Made by a program: the position numbers and the translations under genes. Shown here piece after piece: positions 15,515-24,200 of a stretch of DNA of 37,697 bases. This DNA is from Aeromonas salmonicida subsp. salmonicida (GTDB taxonomy: Bacteria; Pseudomonadota; Gammaproteobacteria; Enterobacterales; Aeromonadaceae), in the NCBI RefSeq assembly GCF_001643305.1, contig NZ_LSGW01000039.1:1-37697 (forward strand), given 5' to 3'. The notes below the pieces were generated by a model, which was not told the DNA's origin, searched no databases, and saw only the letters and a list, made by a program, of their open reading frames with translations. Within the stretch, counting starts at the first letter, position 1, and every line of letters starts with the position of its first letter.

Positions 15515-16654
15515 ATGAAACTGACAAACCTGTCCGTCCAGCTCCTTGCCATCCTGGCCCTGAGCGCTCCTTTCATGGTCAGTGCCGTGGTCGAAACCAA
15601 TACGGATTTCGGCCGGCTCAGCCTGGGGGGAGATGCGGAGATCAACCTCAATGCCTCCAACACCACCCGTGGCAATGTGCTGGGGCAGACCAGCGAAACC
15701 CGTACAGATCGCTGGGATGAGGATGGTCGCCTGCTGCTGAACTTCGTCGGCGTACGAGAGCTGGAAGATGGCCGCTATGGCCAGATCCAGATCCAGCCTA
15801 CCATAGGCACCAATGGCGGTGCCGGTGCCGATGATGCATATCTTGGGTTCGGCCAGCGCAGCAACTGGGGGATGAAGGTGGGTCGTTTCGAGGCCTATGA
15901 CATGTTCCCGCTGGGACAGGACATATTTGTCGAACACTCGGGGGATAGCGCCAACGACCTCTACTCCGATGGCAATGGTTATGTTTACATGCTCAAAGAG
16001 GGCCGTGGCAGGGCTGGCAAGGGCGGCCAGCTGCTGCTCAACAAGGAGGCAGGCAACTGGTATCTGGAACTCTCCACCCTGCTGGGGGATCGCACCAATC
16101 TGTTCGCAGGCCAGCAGTACCACGGCTATGCGCTGACCAAGGCCAAGGACTCCGTCATAGTCCGCCCTGTCATCGCCTGGAAAGGTGAAAACCTGAAAGT
16201 AGCGCTGGGTGCCGAGGGCAACGCAATCAACGATGCCATCGTCACCACGGATGATGTCTCCGTTTCCGACCGCATGGGCTATGGCCTCACCACCAGCTGG
16301 ACCCAGGATGCCCTGACGGTCAACGTCAATGCCGCCCGCATGGATGCCGAAGCTGAAACCGATACAACCCTGGGCGCCAACCTGCTCTGGCACAACGCCG
16401 GTCTGGGTTACATCTACGCCATCAACGACATCAGCAGCGCCAACCTGGGCAATGCCAGCGCCGATTTCGGCAAGATGGTCGGCAAGCACACCATCAACAC
16501 CGTCTATGCCTCCTACAAGATCCCCAAGGTGCTGGATCTGAACAACTTTGACATCTACCTGGGTGCCTATTGGTCACAACTGAATGTCGACAGCAACGAA
16601 GAGGACAACATAGATCGTTACGGTGGCCGGGTCCGTTTCAAATACTTCTTCTGA
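15515..16654 (+). CDS. Outer-membrane carbohydrate porin (RafY/glycoporin-like)
   Basis: A 379-residue exported beta-barrel. The signal peptide MKLTNLSVQLLAILALSAP ends near residue 23 (VSA-VVETN). The mature protein is built of alternating amphipathic strands with many Gly and Asp turns and ends in the barrel signature YGGRVRFKYFF with C-terminal Phe. Family calls such as glycoporin RafY rest on general resemblance. It should admit oligosaccharides to the periplasm for the PTS encoded upstream. ATG 15515 is chosen because AAGGA lies 9 bases before it; ATG 15506 would touch that site. The 241-base gap after the kinase contains an AT-rich promoter-like stretch (15465-15495), so it may have its own promoter. 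Confidence 0.85.
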   Translation: MKLTNLSVQLLAILALSAPFMVSAVVETNTDFGRLSLGGDAEINLNASNTTRGNVLGQTSETRTDRWDEDGRLLLNFVGVRELEDGRYGQIQIQPTIGTNGGAGADDAYLGFGQRSNWGMKVGRFEAYDMFPLGQDIFVEHSGDSANDLYSDGNGYVYMLKEGRGRAGKGGQLLLNKEAGNWYLELSTLLGDRTNLFAGQQYHGYALTKAKDSVIVRPVIAWKGENLKVALGAEGNAINDAIVTTDDVSVSDRMGYGLTTSWTQDALTVNVNAARMDAEAETDTTLGANLLWHNAGLGYIYAINDISSANLGNASADFGKMVGKHTINTVYASYKIPKVLDLNNFDIYLGAYWSQLNVDSNEEDNIDRYGGRVRFKYFF

Positions 16655-16677
16655 TGGACGGGCTCAGAGATGGCAGA

Positions 16678-16699
16678 GGGTGGCGATGGCCACCCTTTT
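16678..16699 (+). terminator. Rho-independent terminator after the porin
   Basis: GGGTGGC-GATG-GCCACCC (16678-16695) followed by TTTT. Confidence 0.8.
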
Positions 16700-16760
16700 C
16701 CATTCTGCCCAACAGGCAAACCTTACCGGGCGGTATCGGCCTATGTTAGGATGAACTTCT

Positions 16761-16774
16761 GTTAACCGGTTACC
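16761..16774. promoter_or_regulatory. Likely autoregulatory LacI-type operator
   Basis: GTTAACCGGTTACC is a palindrome with one mismatched pair, 12 bases upstream of the LacI-family start codon. It shares the AACCGGTT core with the site at 10774-10787, suggesting one regulator binds both. Confidence 0.6.
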
Positions 16775-16786
16775 GTTGATGAAGCC

Positions 16787-17749
16787 ATGGCCAATATTAC
16801 CGATGTGTCGCGCCTCGCGAATGTATCAAAAGCCACCGTTTCCCGCGTCTTGAGCGGCTCCCGCGGCGTGCGTGAAGAGAGTCGGCTGGCTGTGCTGCAA
16901 GCCGCAGAACAACTGAACTTCCGCCCCAATGCCACGGCCCGCTCCCTGGCGACTCAGGCGACGGATTGCATCGGCATCATTCTCTCCCCCCAGCTCGGCA
17001 ACCGTCTGGCCAGCATGCTACCGCTGCTGGAAGGGGCGCTGGCCAAGGCGGGCAAGAGCATGCTGGTGCGCTTTGCCGACGAAGCGCAGCAACAACAGCT
17101 GGCAGTAGACGAACTGCTGGGCGGCCGTTGTGATGGCGTGCTGGTGATCGGTGCCAAGCAGTCAATGAACCAGGACGAGCGCCTCCTTCAGCTGGATGGG
17201 GTGAGTGATTCGAGCAATTTCAATCTCTGCTACGACCTGACCTTCGCCACCGAGAGCGCCTGCCGCTTTTTGCTTGGCAAAGGCCATCGCCAGATGGTGC
17301 TGATGCTGGATGACAAACTATCCCCAGCCGGCAAGAGCGCAATCCAGGGTTATCAGCAGGCACTTCAGCAGCAATCCCTGCCCTACAACAGTCAGCTGGT
17401 GATCGATGGTACCGACAACCAGCAGGCGTTGCTCGGCTTGCTCAACCGCTATCTGCCCTTTACCGCACTGGTGGTGCAGCAAGATGCCCAGGCCGCCGAT
17501 GCCATGCGTCTTCTGCGCGAATTCAACCTCAATATTCCTCAGGATGTCTCCGTCATCAGCCTGGAAGGATCGGCCCTGGCAGATCAGCTGACGCCCCCGC
17601 TGACCTGCATCGAATATCCGAGCGAACGCTTGGCACAGGAGAGTGTGCGCGTGCTGCAAGCCCAATTGACGCAGAGCCTGCGCCCCGCCGACGAGCAACA
17701 GAAGTTCCATGGTCGTCTGATGGTGCGTGAATCCGTGGTGGCTCGCTAG
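16787..17749 (+). CDS. LacI-family transcriptional regulator of the PTS locus
   Basis: A 320-residue repressor-type protein. The helix-turn-helix is ITDVSRLANVSKATVSRVL (residues 4-22), followed by the hinge NFRPNATARSLA and a sugar-binding domain (CIGIILSPQLGN, GGRCDGVLVIG, PQDVSVISLEG). It lies at the end of the PTS-porin cluster, and the operators at 10774 and 16761 share a core, so it probably controls both the cluster and itself. The inducer is unknown, presumably a phosphorylated or free beta-glycoside. The effector domain lacks the usual YDLTF-region spacing of well-known members, so no closer assignment is made. Confidence 0.88.
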   Translation: MANITDVSRLANVSKATVSRVLSGSRGVREESRLAVLQAAEQLNFRPNATARSLATQATDCIGIILSPQLGNRLASMLPLLEGALAKAGKSMLVRFADEAQQQQLAVDELLGGRCDGVLVIGAKQSMNQDERLLQLDGVSDSSNFNLCYDLTFATESACRFLLGKGHRQMVLMLDDKLSPAGKSAIQGYQQALQQQSLPYNSQLVIDGTDNQQALLGLLNRYLPFTALVVQQDAQAADAMRLLREFNLNIPQDVSVISLEGSALADQLTPPLTCIEYPSERLAQESVRVLQAQLTQSLRPADEQQKFHGRLMVRESVVAR

Positions 17750-17752
17750 GGC

Positions 17753-17783
17753 TTGACCTTGCTGCGGGCGGCAGCTTTAGGCT
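17753..17783 (+). promoter_or_regulatory. MerR/CueR-type promoter of the metal-binding protein gene
   Basis: -35 TTGACC (17753-17758), a 19-base spacer and -10 TAGGCT (17778-17783). The overlong spacer and the dyad GCTGC-N5-GCAGC centred in it are the architecture of promoters activated by MerR-family metal sensors; E. coli copA, a CueR target, has the same TTGACC plus 19-base layout. The half-sites differ from the CueR consensus, so the sensor is inferred. Confidence 0.6.
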
Positions 17784-17811
17784 GGCTGCACATCAACAGA
17801 GGAATGATCCC

Positions 17812-18006
17812 ATGACCATCGAACTCACCATTTCCGGCATGTCCTGTGGTGGCTGCGCCGCCAGCCTGCAAAAAGTCCTGCTGGCCCAGAGTGCAGTAAC
17901 CCAGGCCCAGGTGGATTTTGCCAGCAGCAAGGCCGTCGTCGAGAGCGAACTGAGCAAGGCGGAGCTGATCGCCCTGATTGAAACCAAGGGTTTCTCGGCA
18001 AGTTAA
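17812..18006 (+). CDS. Heavy-metal-associated (CopZ-like) metallochaperone
   Basis: A 64-residue single HMA domain. The metal-binding loop is GMSCGGC with C12 and C15, and the rest matches the ferredoxin-like fold (QVDFASSKAVVES, LIALIETKGF). Such proteins carry Cu(I) to P-type ATPases or sensors in the cytoplasm. AGAGGA stands 8 bases before ATG 17812. No copper ATPase gene is adjacent; the MerR-like promoter just upstream supports metal induction. A weak hairpin with a T-run (18026-18060) may terminate it. Confidence 0.88.
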   Translation: MTIELTISGMSCGGCAASLQKVLLAQSAVTQAQVDFASSKAVVESELSKAELIALIETKGFSAS

Positions 18007-18060
18007 ATTATCTCTATAGAGGTATAAAACAGGTTAAGGTTCTGTATCCAGCTGTTTTTT

Positions 18061-18076
18061 GGTGAGAGTCATCACA
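18061..18076. promoter_or_regulatory. CRP site upstream of the asparaginase gene
   Basis: GGTGA-GAGTCA-TCACA matches the CRP consensus at 9 of 10 positions, 62 bases before the start codon. E. coli ansB is activated by CRP and FNR; I see no clear FNR site here. Confidence 0.6.
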
Positions 18077-18137
18077 GACCCCCTCAACAGAAAGCGCAAA
18101 CTTGCTGCAATTTTTATCACTCAGAAGGATTTGCAGC

Positions 18138-19196
18138 ATGACTCTCCCAATCCGCAAGACACTGCTCGCCGCCGTTGTTGGCCTGACCCTCTCCCCCATG
18201 GCCATGGCCCTGCCGCAGGTTCATATCCTGGCGACCGGTGGCACCATAGCCGGTGCGGGACAGTCCGCCACCCAGTCCAACTATGAAGCTGGCAAGGTGG
18301 CTATCGAAACCCTGATCGCCGCCGTGCCCGAGATGAAGAACGTGGCCGACGTGCAGGGCGAGCAGGTGGTCAAGATCGGCTCCCAGGACATGAACGACGA
18401 GGTGTGGCTCAAGCTGGCCAAGCGGGTCAACGAGCTGCTAGCCAAGGATGACGTGGATGGCATCGTCATCACCCACGGCACCGACACCATGGAAGAGGCC
18501 GCCTACTTCCTCAACCTCACCGTCAAGAGCGACAAGCCGGTGGTGCTGGTCGGCGCCATGCGCCCCTCCACCGCCATGAGTGCCGATGGCCCGCTGAATC
18601 TGTATAACGCCGTGGTTACCGCCTCTGACCCCAGCTCCAAGGGCCGTGGTGTCATGGTCGCCATGAACGACACAGTGCTGGATGCCCGCGACGTCACCAA
18701 GACCAACACCACAGGGGTGCAGACCTTCGCCGCCCCCAACTTCGGCCCGCTGGGTTACATCCACAACGGCAAGATCGATTACCAGCGCAGCCCGGCCCGC
18801 CTGCACACCAGCAAGACGCCGTTCGATGTGAGCAAGCTCGACAAGCTGCCGCAAGTGGGCATCGTTTACAGCTATGCCAACGCCACCGATCTGCCAGCCA
18901 AGGCCATGGTGGATGCCAATTTTGACGGTATCGTCAGCGCTGGCGTGGGCAACGGCAACCTCTACCACACACTGTTCGATACCCTGGCCAAGGCGAGCAA
19001 GGACGGCATCCGCGTGGTGCGTTCCGCCCGCGTACCGACCGGCGCCACCACCCTGGATGCCGAGATCGACGATGCCAAGTACGGCTTCGTGGCCGCCGGC
19101 ACCCTGAACCCGCAGAAGGCGCGCATCCTGCTGATGCTCTCCCTGACCCAGAGCAAGGATCCGGCCCAGATCCAGCGCTGGTTCCAGCAGTTCTGA
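18138..19196 (+). CDS. ansB: Periplasmic type II L-asparaginase
   Basis: A 352-residue exported enzyme that hydrolyses asparagine to aspartate and ammonia. Signal peptide of about 24 residues (LSPMAMA-LPQVH). The first catalytic Thr is in ILATGGTIAGAG and the second Thr-Asp pair in ITHGTDTMEE, with the Lys/Ser region VGAMRPSTAMSADGPLN. Length and motifs match AnsB. AAGGA stands 8 bases before ATG 18138. The gene is monocistronic, with a strong terminator after it and a CRP site before it. Confidence 0.95.
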   Translation: MTLPIRKTLLAAVVGLTLSPMAMALPQVHILATGGTIAGAGQSATQSNYEAGKVAIETLIAAVPEMKNVADVQGEQVVKIGSQDMNDEVWLKLAKRVNELLAKDDVDGIVITHGTDTMEEAAYFLNLTVKSDKPVVLVGAMRPSTAMSADGPLNLYNAVVTASDPSSKGRGVMVAMNDTVLDARDVTKTNTTGVQTFAAPNFGPLGYIHNGKIDYQRSPARLHTSKTPFDVSKLDKLPQVGIVYSYANATDLPAKAMVDANFDGIVSAGVGNGNLYHTLFDTLAKASKDGIRVVRSARVPTGATTLDAEIDDAKYGFVAAGTLNPQKARILLMLSLTQSKDPAQIQRWFQQF

Positions 19197-19238
19197 TCCC
19201 GGAGCTCAGCATCAGCTGAGATATTTTGATGACAATAA

Positions 19239-19265
19239 AAAGGGCAGGATGGAATCCTGCCCTTT
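19239..19265. terminator. Bidirectional terminator between ansB and the cation exchanger
   Basis: A 12-bp perfect stem (19239-19250 with 19254-19265) with a 3-base loop and A/T-rich arms. It serves both convergent genes. A smaller hairpin CTCAGC-ATCA-GCTGAG (19205-19220) precedes it. Confidence 0.85.
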
Positions 19266-19299
19266 CTCATGGCGTCACGCTCATGAACCCCATATCTCG

Positions 19300-20286
19300 T
19301 CAGCCCACCACCAACCAGCCACAGAAACCGAGATAGACCAGCCCAACCCAGGCCAGCCTGCCCGCCGTCATCTGCGCACGGCTGAAGCCCCACCACAGCA
19401 GCACTACCGCCAGCAGGGTCACCAGCGAGGAGACCATCATGGTGCTGTCGAGCAACCAAGGGGTAAACAGCAGGCAGAATGCCTTGGGGATCGTGCCCTG
19501 GATCATCATGGCGCCTGAGATGTTGGCCAGCGCCAGCCGGCTCTTGCCCTGCCGCACCCAGATCAGCACGTTCATCAGCTCCGGCATCTCGGTCGCCACC
19601 GGGCTCAGCAGCAAGGCCGCCAATACGGGGGAGAGACCAAACAGCTCGCCCATGCTCTCCAGCTGGTGCACAAACAGCTGGGCAGCCAGCGCCACCACCA
19701 CCAGCGCCACCAGGGTCTGCAACAGCACCTTGCCGAGTGCCGGGATCTCGGCCTCGGGATCCAGCTTGAGGGGCTCGGGTAACTCGACCTCGTGGCTGTC
19801 GGTCTGCTTCAGCTCGCGCCGCACATAGACCAGATAAACCAGCACGAACAGCGGCGCCAGCCAAGCCTTGCCGGTGAAGACCACCATGCCGAGGGCAACA
19901 GCCACCAGGAAGATACCGACAAACCAGGCTTGATCCCGACCTATCTCGCGCTGCACCTCGCCGTCGATGACGCGATGGGCACGGCTCATGCACAGCAACA
20001 GGGTCACGCCGACGGCGGCATAGCCTATGGTGGAGAGTACAAGAGGGCCACCGAGGGCGGCGCCAATCCCAATCTGTTGCTGGGCAGGCGCATCCCCCAT
20101 CAGCAGGGCGGTCAGGGTGACGATGCATTCGGGCAAGGCCGTACCTAGGGCTGCCAGCAGGGAGCCGGTGGCACTCTGGGAGAACTTGAAGTGATGGCCG
20201 GTCCATTCGATACCATTGACGAAATATTCGCAGGCAAGGTAGATGGTGACGGCAGAGAGCAGAAATAACAGCAGGGTGATCAACAT
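19300..20286 (-). CDS. CaCA-family cation/H+ or cation/Na+ exchanger under a Mn2+ riboswitch
   Basis: A 328-residue inner-membrane protein with two inverted repeats of about five helices. The alpha-repeats carry the ion-binding motifs: SLLAALGTALPECIVTLTA (about residues 41-59) and LLLSPVATEMPELMNVL (about 224-240), joined by an acidic cytoplasmic loop (HEVELPEPLKLDPEAE). Members exchange Ca2+ for Na+ or H+. The Mn2+-sensing leader at 20359-20476 suggests Mn2+ export is part of its role. The frame is open through the riboswitch to 20472; I take ATG 20286 (MLITLLLFLL), which matches the family start and lies after the leader, though its Shine-Dalgarno is poor. Confidence 0.87.
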   Translation of the reverse strand: MLITLLLFLLSAVTIYLACEYFVNGIEWTGHHFKFSQSATGSLLAALGTALPECIVTLTALLMGDAPAQQQIGIGAALGGPLVLSTIGYAAVGVTLLLCMSRAHRVIDGEVQREIGRDQAWFVGIFLVAVALGMVVFTGKAWLAPLFVLVYLVYVRRELKQTDSHEVELPEPLKLDPEAEIPALGKVLLQTLVALVVVALAAQLFVHQLESMGELFGLSPVLAALLLSPVATEMPELMNVLIWVRQGKSRLALANISGAMMIQGTIPKAFCLLFTPWLLDSTMMVSSLVTLLAVVLLWWGFSRAQMTAGRLAWVGLVYLGFCGWLVVG

Positions 20287-20332
20287 AATAGGCAACCGCC
20301 AGGCGAGCAGAACAACCGATGGACCCGATACG

Positions 20333-20476
20333 GCTCGCCCGGCTGGCTTGCGTATCGAGGCCAAAGGTCTTGCAGAGCGATAGATGCTATCGCCGCCCAT
20401 GCCATGGATCGGAAGATCCAAGAATGTTGACATGAGCCCTGCCCGGATCACGGGCGGGTTGCTACTCCCCAATGAC
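20333..20476 (-). ncRNA. yybP-ykoY (Mn2+) riboswitch with expression platform
   Basis: On the minus strand the leader contains GGGGAGTAGC (20470-20461), a GC hairpin (CCCGCCCGTGATCCGGGC region), GTCAACATTC near 20430 and GCAAGACCTTTGGCC (20373-20359). These are the conserved 5' and 3' blocks of the yybP-ykoY class, which senses Mn2+ and usually activates export genes; the 3' block is close to the one I recall from Xanthomonas oryzae. Downstream, CGATACG (about 20357-20351) can pair with CGTATCG (about 20333-20327), a plausible expression platform before the exchanger start at 20286. Confidence 0.8.
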
Positions 20477-20686
20477 AGTGCGGGCTTTTTACCAAACCGG
20501 TGGCCAGCTCACAAGGTAAACTAATGACCATTAGCTCAGTAAGTTGTAAGAGAATGTAACTCGCCACTCGGTCAGTACCCTCGATTTCTCCGTCCGGATC
20601 TCCACTCTTTCCCCTGGCATCCACGCCTTGGCACAACGATTGCTGTGAGTTGATTACTGTCCACAATAGTTTGGGAAGGATGAACG

Positions 20687-21274
20687 ATGAAACGGTGGAT
20701 CCAACATTTTTATCAACTGAACCGCCTCAACTGGCTCATGGTCTGGTTGTTACTCTGCTGCAGCATCATATTGCTGTTTCCGGCCGGTCTGATGAAAGGT
20801 GCAGTCAGCCAGTGGGCCACGCTCCACGCAGCCTGGCTCGGGGTCGGCATGCTGATCGCCATCTCCTACTTCTGCAGTCAGGCATTTCTGATCGCCTGGG
20901 AGTGGGCCTGTGAAGAGTGGCAGTCCCGCCGCCAACAGGATCTGCTGGCCCAGATGATTGCTTTCCTCGACTTCAACGAGAAAGCGGTACTGCGCGAGTT
21001 CGTGCTGCAACGCAAAAGCGTCATAAATTTGCCGATCACCGAGCCTGCCGTCAAAAACCTGATGGATGCCGGCGTACTCACCTACGCCTATGGCAAGCCG
21101 GTACGGGAGAAAGAGGACGAGAACCAGATCCGGGCACTGATGATTGCCCTGCCGGCACGGCCGCTGCTCACCTACAAGGTGCTGGGCTTCTCCCGCGGCA
21201 AGATGAGCGACGAGCAGGTGGAGCAGATCATGAGCGCCAGACCCAAATTCGCCCAGAAGGGGTTCCAGCGTTAA
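20687..21274 (+). CDS. SieB-like membrane protein (superinfection exclusion B family)
   Basis: A 195-residue protein with two N-terminal membrane segments (about residues 15-33 and 48-70) and a cytoplasmic C-terminal part. The region LDFNEKAVLREFVLQRKSVINLPITEPAVKNLMDAGVL is typical of the SieB-like family, named for the lambdoid prophage protein that blocks growth of other phages. Chromosomal relatives are common and their role is not established. GGAAGGA precedes ATG 20687. It stands alone, with its own terminator and no phage genes around it. Confidence 0.65.
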   Translation: MKRWIQHFYQLNRLNWLMVWLLLCCSIILLFPAGLMKGAVSQWATLHAAWLGVGMLIAISYFCSQAFLIAWEWACEEWQSRRQQDLLAQMIAFLDFNEKAVLREFVLQRKSVINLPITEPAVKNLMDAGVLTYAYGKPVREKEDENQIRALMIALPARPLLTYKVLGFSRGKMSDEQVEQIMSARPKFAQKGFQR

Positions 21275-21295
21275 CTTGCTGCTATCTTTCAAATA

Positions 21296-21322
21296 AAAGA
21301 GCCGGACTGTGTCCGGCTCTTT
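21296..21322. terminator. Terminator between the SieB-like gene and mgsA
   Basis: A 12-bp perfect stem (21296-21307 with 21311-21322), TGT loop and A/T-rich arms, usable in both directions by the convergent genes. Confidence 0.85.
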
Positions 21323-21346
21323 GCTATCTGTTATATCTGTTTGTTT

Positions 21347-21805
21347 TTATTCGGTCCTGGCTTTCAAGTAACCAGCATAATCCGGGATCTGTACGCTGAA
21401 TGCCTGCCGCATATGGGGGCAGTCCATGATGAAATCTGCGGTCGCCTCGTTGGTGGCAACTGGAATGTTCCATACCGCAGCGAGGCGCAACAGCGCTTTC
21501 ACGTCCGGATCGTGGGGCACCGCATTGAGGGGATCCCAGAAGAAGATCAGCACGTCTATCTTGCCTTCGGCAATCAGGGCCCCGAGCTGCTGGTCACCGC
21601 CCATGGGGCCGGAGAAGAGGCAGGTAATGAGCAGTTGCGCCTGCTTGCCGAGCATGGTGCCCGTGGTGCCGGTCGCATAGAGATGGTGGAGCTTGAGCTC
21701 CTCCTTGCGGCGCATCACCCAGTTCAGCAAAGGGGTCTTCATGTTGTCGTGAGCCACCAGCGCCACCCGCTTGTGGGGGGCCATCTCACGTGCAATCAGT
21801 TCCAT
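21347..21805 (-). CDS. mgsA: Methylglyoxal synthase
   Basis: A 152-residue cytoplasmic enzyme converting dihydroxyacetone phosphate to methylglyoxal plus phosphate, a bypass of lower glycolysis under phosphate stress. Catalytic and binding residues are in the same positions as in E. coli MgsA: H19 and D20 (ALVAHD), D71 (GPMGGDQQ), D91, H98 and D101 ([13 protein letters not shown]). The frame is open upstream to 22006, but ATG 21805 gives the family length and start MELIARE. The Shine-Dalgarno is weak (CGGATG). Confidence 0.95.
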   Translation of the reverse strand: MELIAREMAPHKRVALVAHDNMKTPLLNWVMRRKEELKLHHLYATGTTGTMLGKQAQLLITCLFSGPMGGDQQLGALIAEGKIDVLIFFWDPLNAVPHDPDVKALLRLAAVWNIPVATNEATADFIMDCPHMRQAFSVQIPDYAGYLKARTE

Positions 21806-21857
21806 GTAAATCATCCGTAGCATTGTGATGGAAATAGAGCCGTATCCTAATCGAAAG

Positions 21858-21884
21858 CGGCGCCCGCTGCCTTGCCGGGCGCCG
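21858..21884 (-). terminator. Hairpin after the DUF885 lipoprotein gene
   Basis: CGGCGCCCG (21858-21866) pairs with CGGGCGCCG (21876-21884). On the minus strand only CTTTC follows, so termination would be weak; it lies 10 bases past the DUF885 stop. Confidence 0.5.
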
Positions 21885-21893
21885 TAACTGTGA

Positions 21894-23999
21894 TCACTTC
21901 GACTGTTCAATCCACTGCCGGTTCTTCTGCTCAAGCACAGAGATGGGCAACATGCCGTATTCCAGTACATGGTGGTGGAAGGCCTTGAGGTCAAACTGGC
22001 TGCCAAGGTCCTGCTCGGCGGACTCCCGCATCCGGATCAGCGCCAGCTGACCCGCCTTGTAAGACGTGGCCTGACCGGTATAGGCCATGTAGCGCGGCAC
22101 CTCTGATCCTATGTCTCCCGCCCCCAACGCCGAATTCTCCTGCATGTAATTGACGGCCTTGTCGTGGCTCCAGCCATACCAGTGAATGCCGGTATCCACC
22201 ACCAGCCGCATGGCCCTGAGCATCTCCTCGTTGAGGCGCCCGAAATACTGCAGCTGGTTGTTGAACGCAGACGAGCCCTCGACCTTCACATCCCCCACGG
22301 CCGGATCGTAGAGACCGTGCCCCTGATAGAGCCCCATGTCGTGATCCGCCAGGTATTCGGTGTAGAGTGCCCAGCCCTCCGCATAGGCGGTATAGGAAGC
22401 GTTCGCCACATACTGCGGGAAGTCGGGATCCTTGGCCGCCAGCTCCTGGGCTATGGTGATCTGGAAGTGGTGGCCAGGCGCCGCCTCATGGGCCAGCAGG
22501 GTGCTGATGTTCCAGCTCTGCAAACCATAGGGATAGTAGGTATTGAGGAAGAACTGCCCCTTGCGCCCGGTCTGCGGGTTGCCGTCCTGATACCAGGCAA
22601 CGCCGCCATAGGGCGCATCCTCATAGGAAACGGGCACCACCTCGTAATCCAGTTTGGGGATGGTGCGCTCGGCATCGAAGAAATCCGGCAACACCAGCGC
22701 TGCCTTGCTCTTGAAGGCGTTGTACTCCCGCAGTGCCCGCTCATGTTCGGCCAGCGCCTGCTGTTGTGGCTCACTCAGCGCCGCCCCTGCCGCATTGCTC
22801 GGATTCAAACCGGCAGACCAGACAGCCAGCGGATTCTGGTAGAAGAAGGCAGGCTCGTTGAGATAACGGAAGAAGTCATAGATCTGGCCGCTTTGCTTGC
22901 TCTGGGCCACCTCCTCGCTGTCGCACTTGCCGACGGTATGACACACCTTGACCATGGCGCCGAAGATCCGCTCCACCTCGCTCAGCCCCAGCGCATGCAC
23001 CTGCTCCGGCGTCATCTCGGTGGTGGTGTGCTTCTTCAGCAACCAGCGATACCAGTCACGGCCATTGGTCATCCCGCAGAAGCCATCGTCACACTCACCG
23101 CTGCCAAGACGCACTGCATAAGCGCCGCCATGCTGATAATCCAGATAGTCCCGCAGCGCCAGATAGCGGCCGTTGATGCTGTCCAGCACCGCCTTGTAAT
23201 CGGTGCGCAGTGCCTCGTCGGCCTCCCCTGGCAGCTGTTGCCAGCCGAGGTAGGCACCGGAGATGGCTTCACCGTCCAGCTTGCTGTCGAGCTGGGCCAG
23301 CAGCCTGTCCACCAGCTCATTCGGCAAAGTGTTGCCCTGGGCGCTGCCAAGCTCGAACTGATGCTTCACTTCGGCCAGATAGGCGTCGTAGGCCTTGAGC
23401 CAGGTGAGGTGTTCCTGATACCAGGCCAGCGGTGCCGTCACCGCCTTCGCCCGCGTGGCTACAACCGTCCCCGCAGGTGTACGGTCCAGATCACGCCGCC
23501 AGGCTGCATCTCCCGGCGCGACTCGCTCGGCCGAGCTCTGCTCGAAGTAATCGAAGCCGCTGCTGATTGTGCGGGCGGCCTTGCTGCTGGCGGGCGCAGC
23601 CCCGACCTCATCGGCCAGATCCACCACCCGATTGCGGAAGTGATGGATCGGGATCTGGGATTGAGGCAGCTCGTAGCCCGCCAGGTTGATCTGCAAATCC
23701 CAGCGGATCATGTCGTAAAACAGTCGGTCCCGCTCGCTCAACACGCTCGGATCCATGGCATCCAGCCGGGTGAGCAGCGAACCGTCAAGCGCCTTGCGCT
23801 GGGCGATCCTTGGCGCATCAATGGCAAATCCGTAAGGGTCCAGAGCCTGACTCGCACGCTGAGCCTCGTCCATGATTTGCATCAGGGATGCCTTGGTAGC
23901 GGCGGGATCCGCCGGCGCGTTGGAGCTGTTGTCATTGCAGGCAGCGAGAGAGAGTGCGATGGCGCAAGCCAGCGCAAGCTTGTTGGGCAAGAAGTGCAT
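21894..23999 (-). CDS. DUF885-family lipoprotein, putative metallopeptidase
   Basis: A 701-residue exported lipoprotein: signal peptide with lipobox LAAC and lipidated C21 ([10 protein letters not shown]). The DUF885 domain fills most of the protein; the hallmark [10 protein letters not shown] near residues 504-513 resembles an HExxxxH metal site, and downstream [16 protein letters not shown] supplies a conserved Glu region. Members are thought to be zinc-dependent peptidases, with substrate unknown. I choose ATG 23999 because AAAGGA lies 8 bases upstream and the signal peptide starts there; the frame is open to 24071. It probably faces the periplasm. Confidence 0.88.
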   Translation of the reverse strand: MHFLPNKLALACAIALSLAACNDNSSNAPADPAATKASLMQIMDEAQRASQALDPYGFAIDAPRIAQRKALDGSLLTRLDAMDPSVLSERDRLFYDMIRWDLQINLAGYELPQSQIPIHHFRNRVVDLADEVGAAPASSKAARTISSGFDYFEQSSAERVAPGDAAWRRDLDRTPAGTVVATRAKAVTAPLAWYQEHLTWLKAYDAYLAEVKHQFELGSAQGNTLPNELVDRLLAQLDSKLDGEAISGAYLGWQQLPGEADEALRTDYKAVLDSINGRYLALRDYLDYQHGGAYAVRLGSGECDDGFCGMTNGRDWYRWLLKKHTTTEMTPEQVHALGLSEVERIFGAMVKVCHTVGKCDSEEVAQSKQSGQIYDFFRYLNEPAFFYQNPLAVWSAGLNPSNAAGAALSEPQQQALAEHERALREYNAFKSKAALVLPDFFDAERTIPKLDYEVVPVSYEDAPYGGVAWYQDGNPQTGRKGQFFLNTYYPYGLQSWNISTLLAHEAAPGHHFQITIAQELAAKDPDFPQYVANASYTAYAEGWALYTEYLADHDMGLYQGHGLYDPAVGDVKVEGSSAFNNQLQYFGRLNEEMLRAMRLVVDTGIHWYGWSHDKAVNYMQENSALGAGDIGSEVPRYMAYTGQATSYKAGQLALIRMRESAEQDLGSQFDLKAFHHHVLEYGMLPISVLEQKNRQWIEQSK

Positions 24000-24150
24000 G
24001 GTGTAGTCCTTTAACCTGTTGTTATTGTGTGCCCCCGATAGGGGTTCCAATAGTGCACATCTGCTCAACATATTTTTGCGACCTGACTAACAAAAATAAG
24101 CTTATTTTTCATATGGATAAACCGGATGAAAAGCTATGCAATGGATATGA

Positions 24151-24174
24151 AAAAACCCGCCTTGGCGGGTTTTT
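24151..24174 (-). terminator. Rho-independent terminator of bfr
   Basis: AAAAACCCGC (24151-24160) pairs with GCGGGTTTTT (24165-24174), CTTG loop, 27 bases beyond the bfr stop on the minus strand. Confidence 0.85.
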
Positions 24175-24200
24175 AAGTCAGCTTTTCATGCCATAACTAT

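Noticed and set aside
18012..18021. Perfect palindrome CTCTATAGAG after the HMA gene
   Set aside because: Only ten bases, no second copy and no promoter assigned to it; likely chance.
20287..20472. N-terminal extension of the cation exchanger
   Set aside because: This sequence is the yybP-ykoY leader; the translated extension has no family resemblance.
22164..24014. A 616-codon open frame on the plus strand
   Set aside because: It is antisense to the DUF885 lipoprotein, which has a signal peptide, lipobox and family motifs. Long antisense frames are expected in GC-rich DNA; this one has no family features or ribosome binding site.
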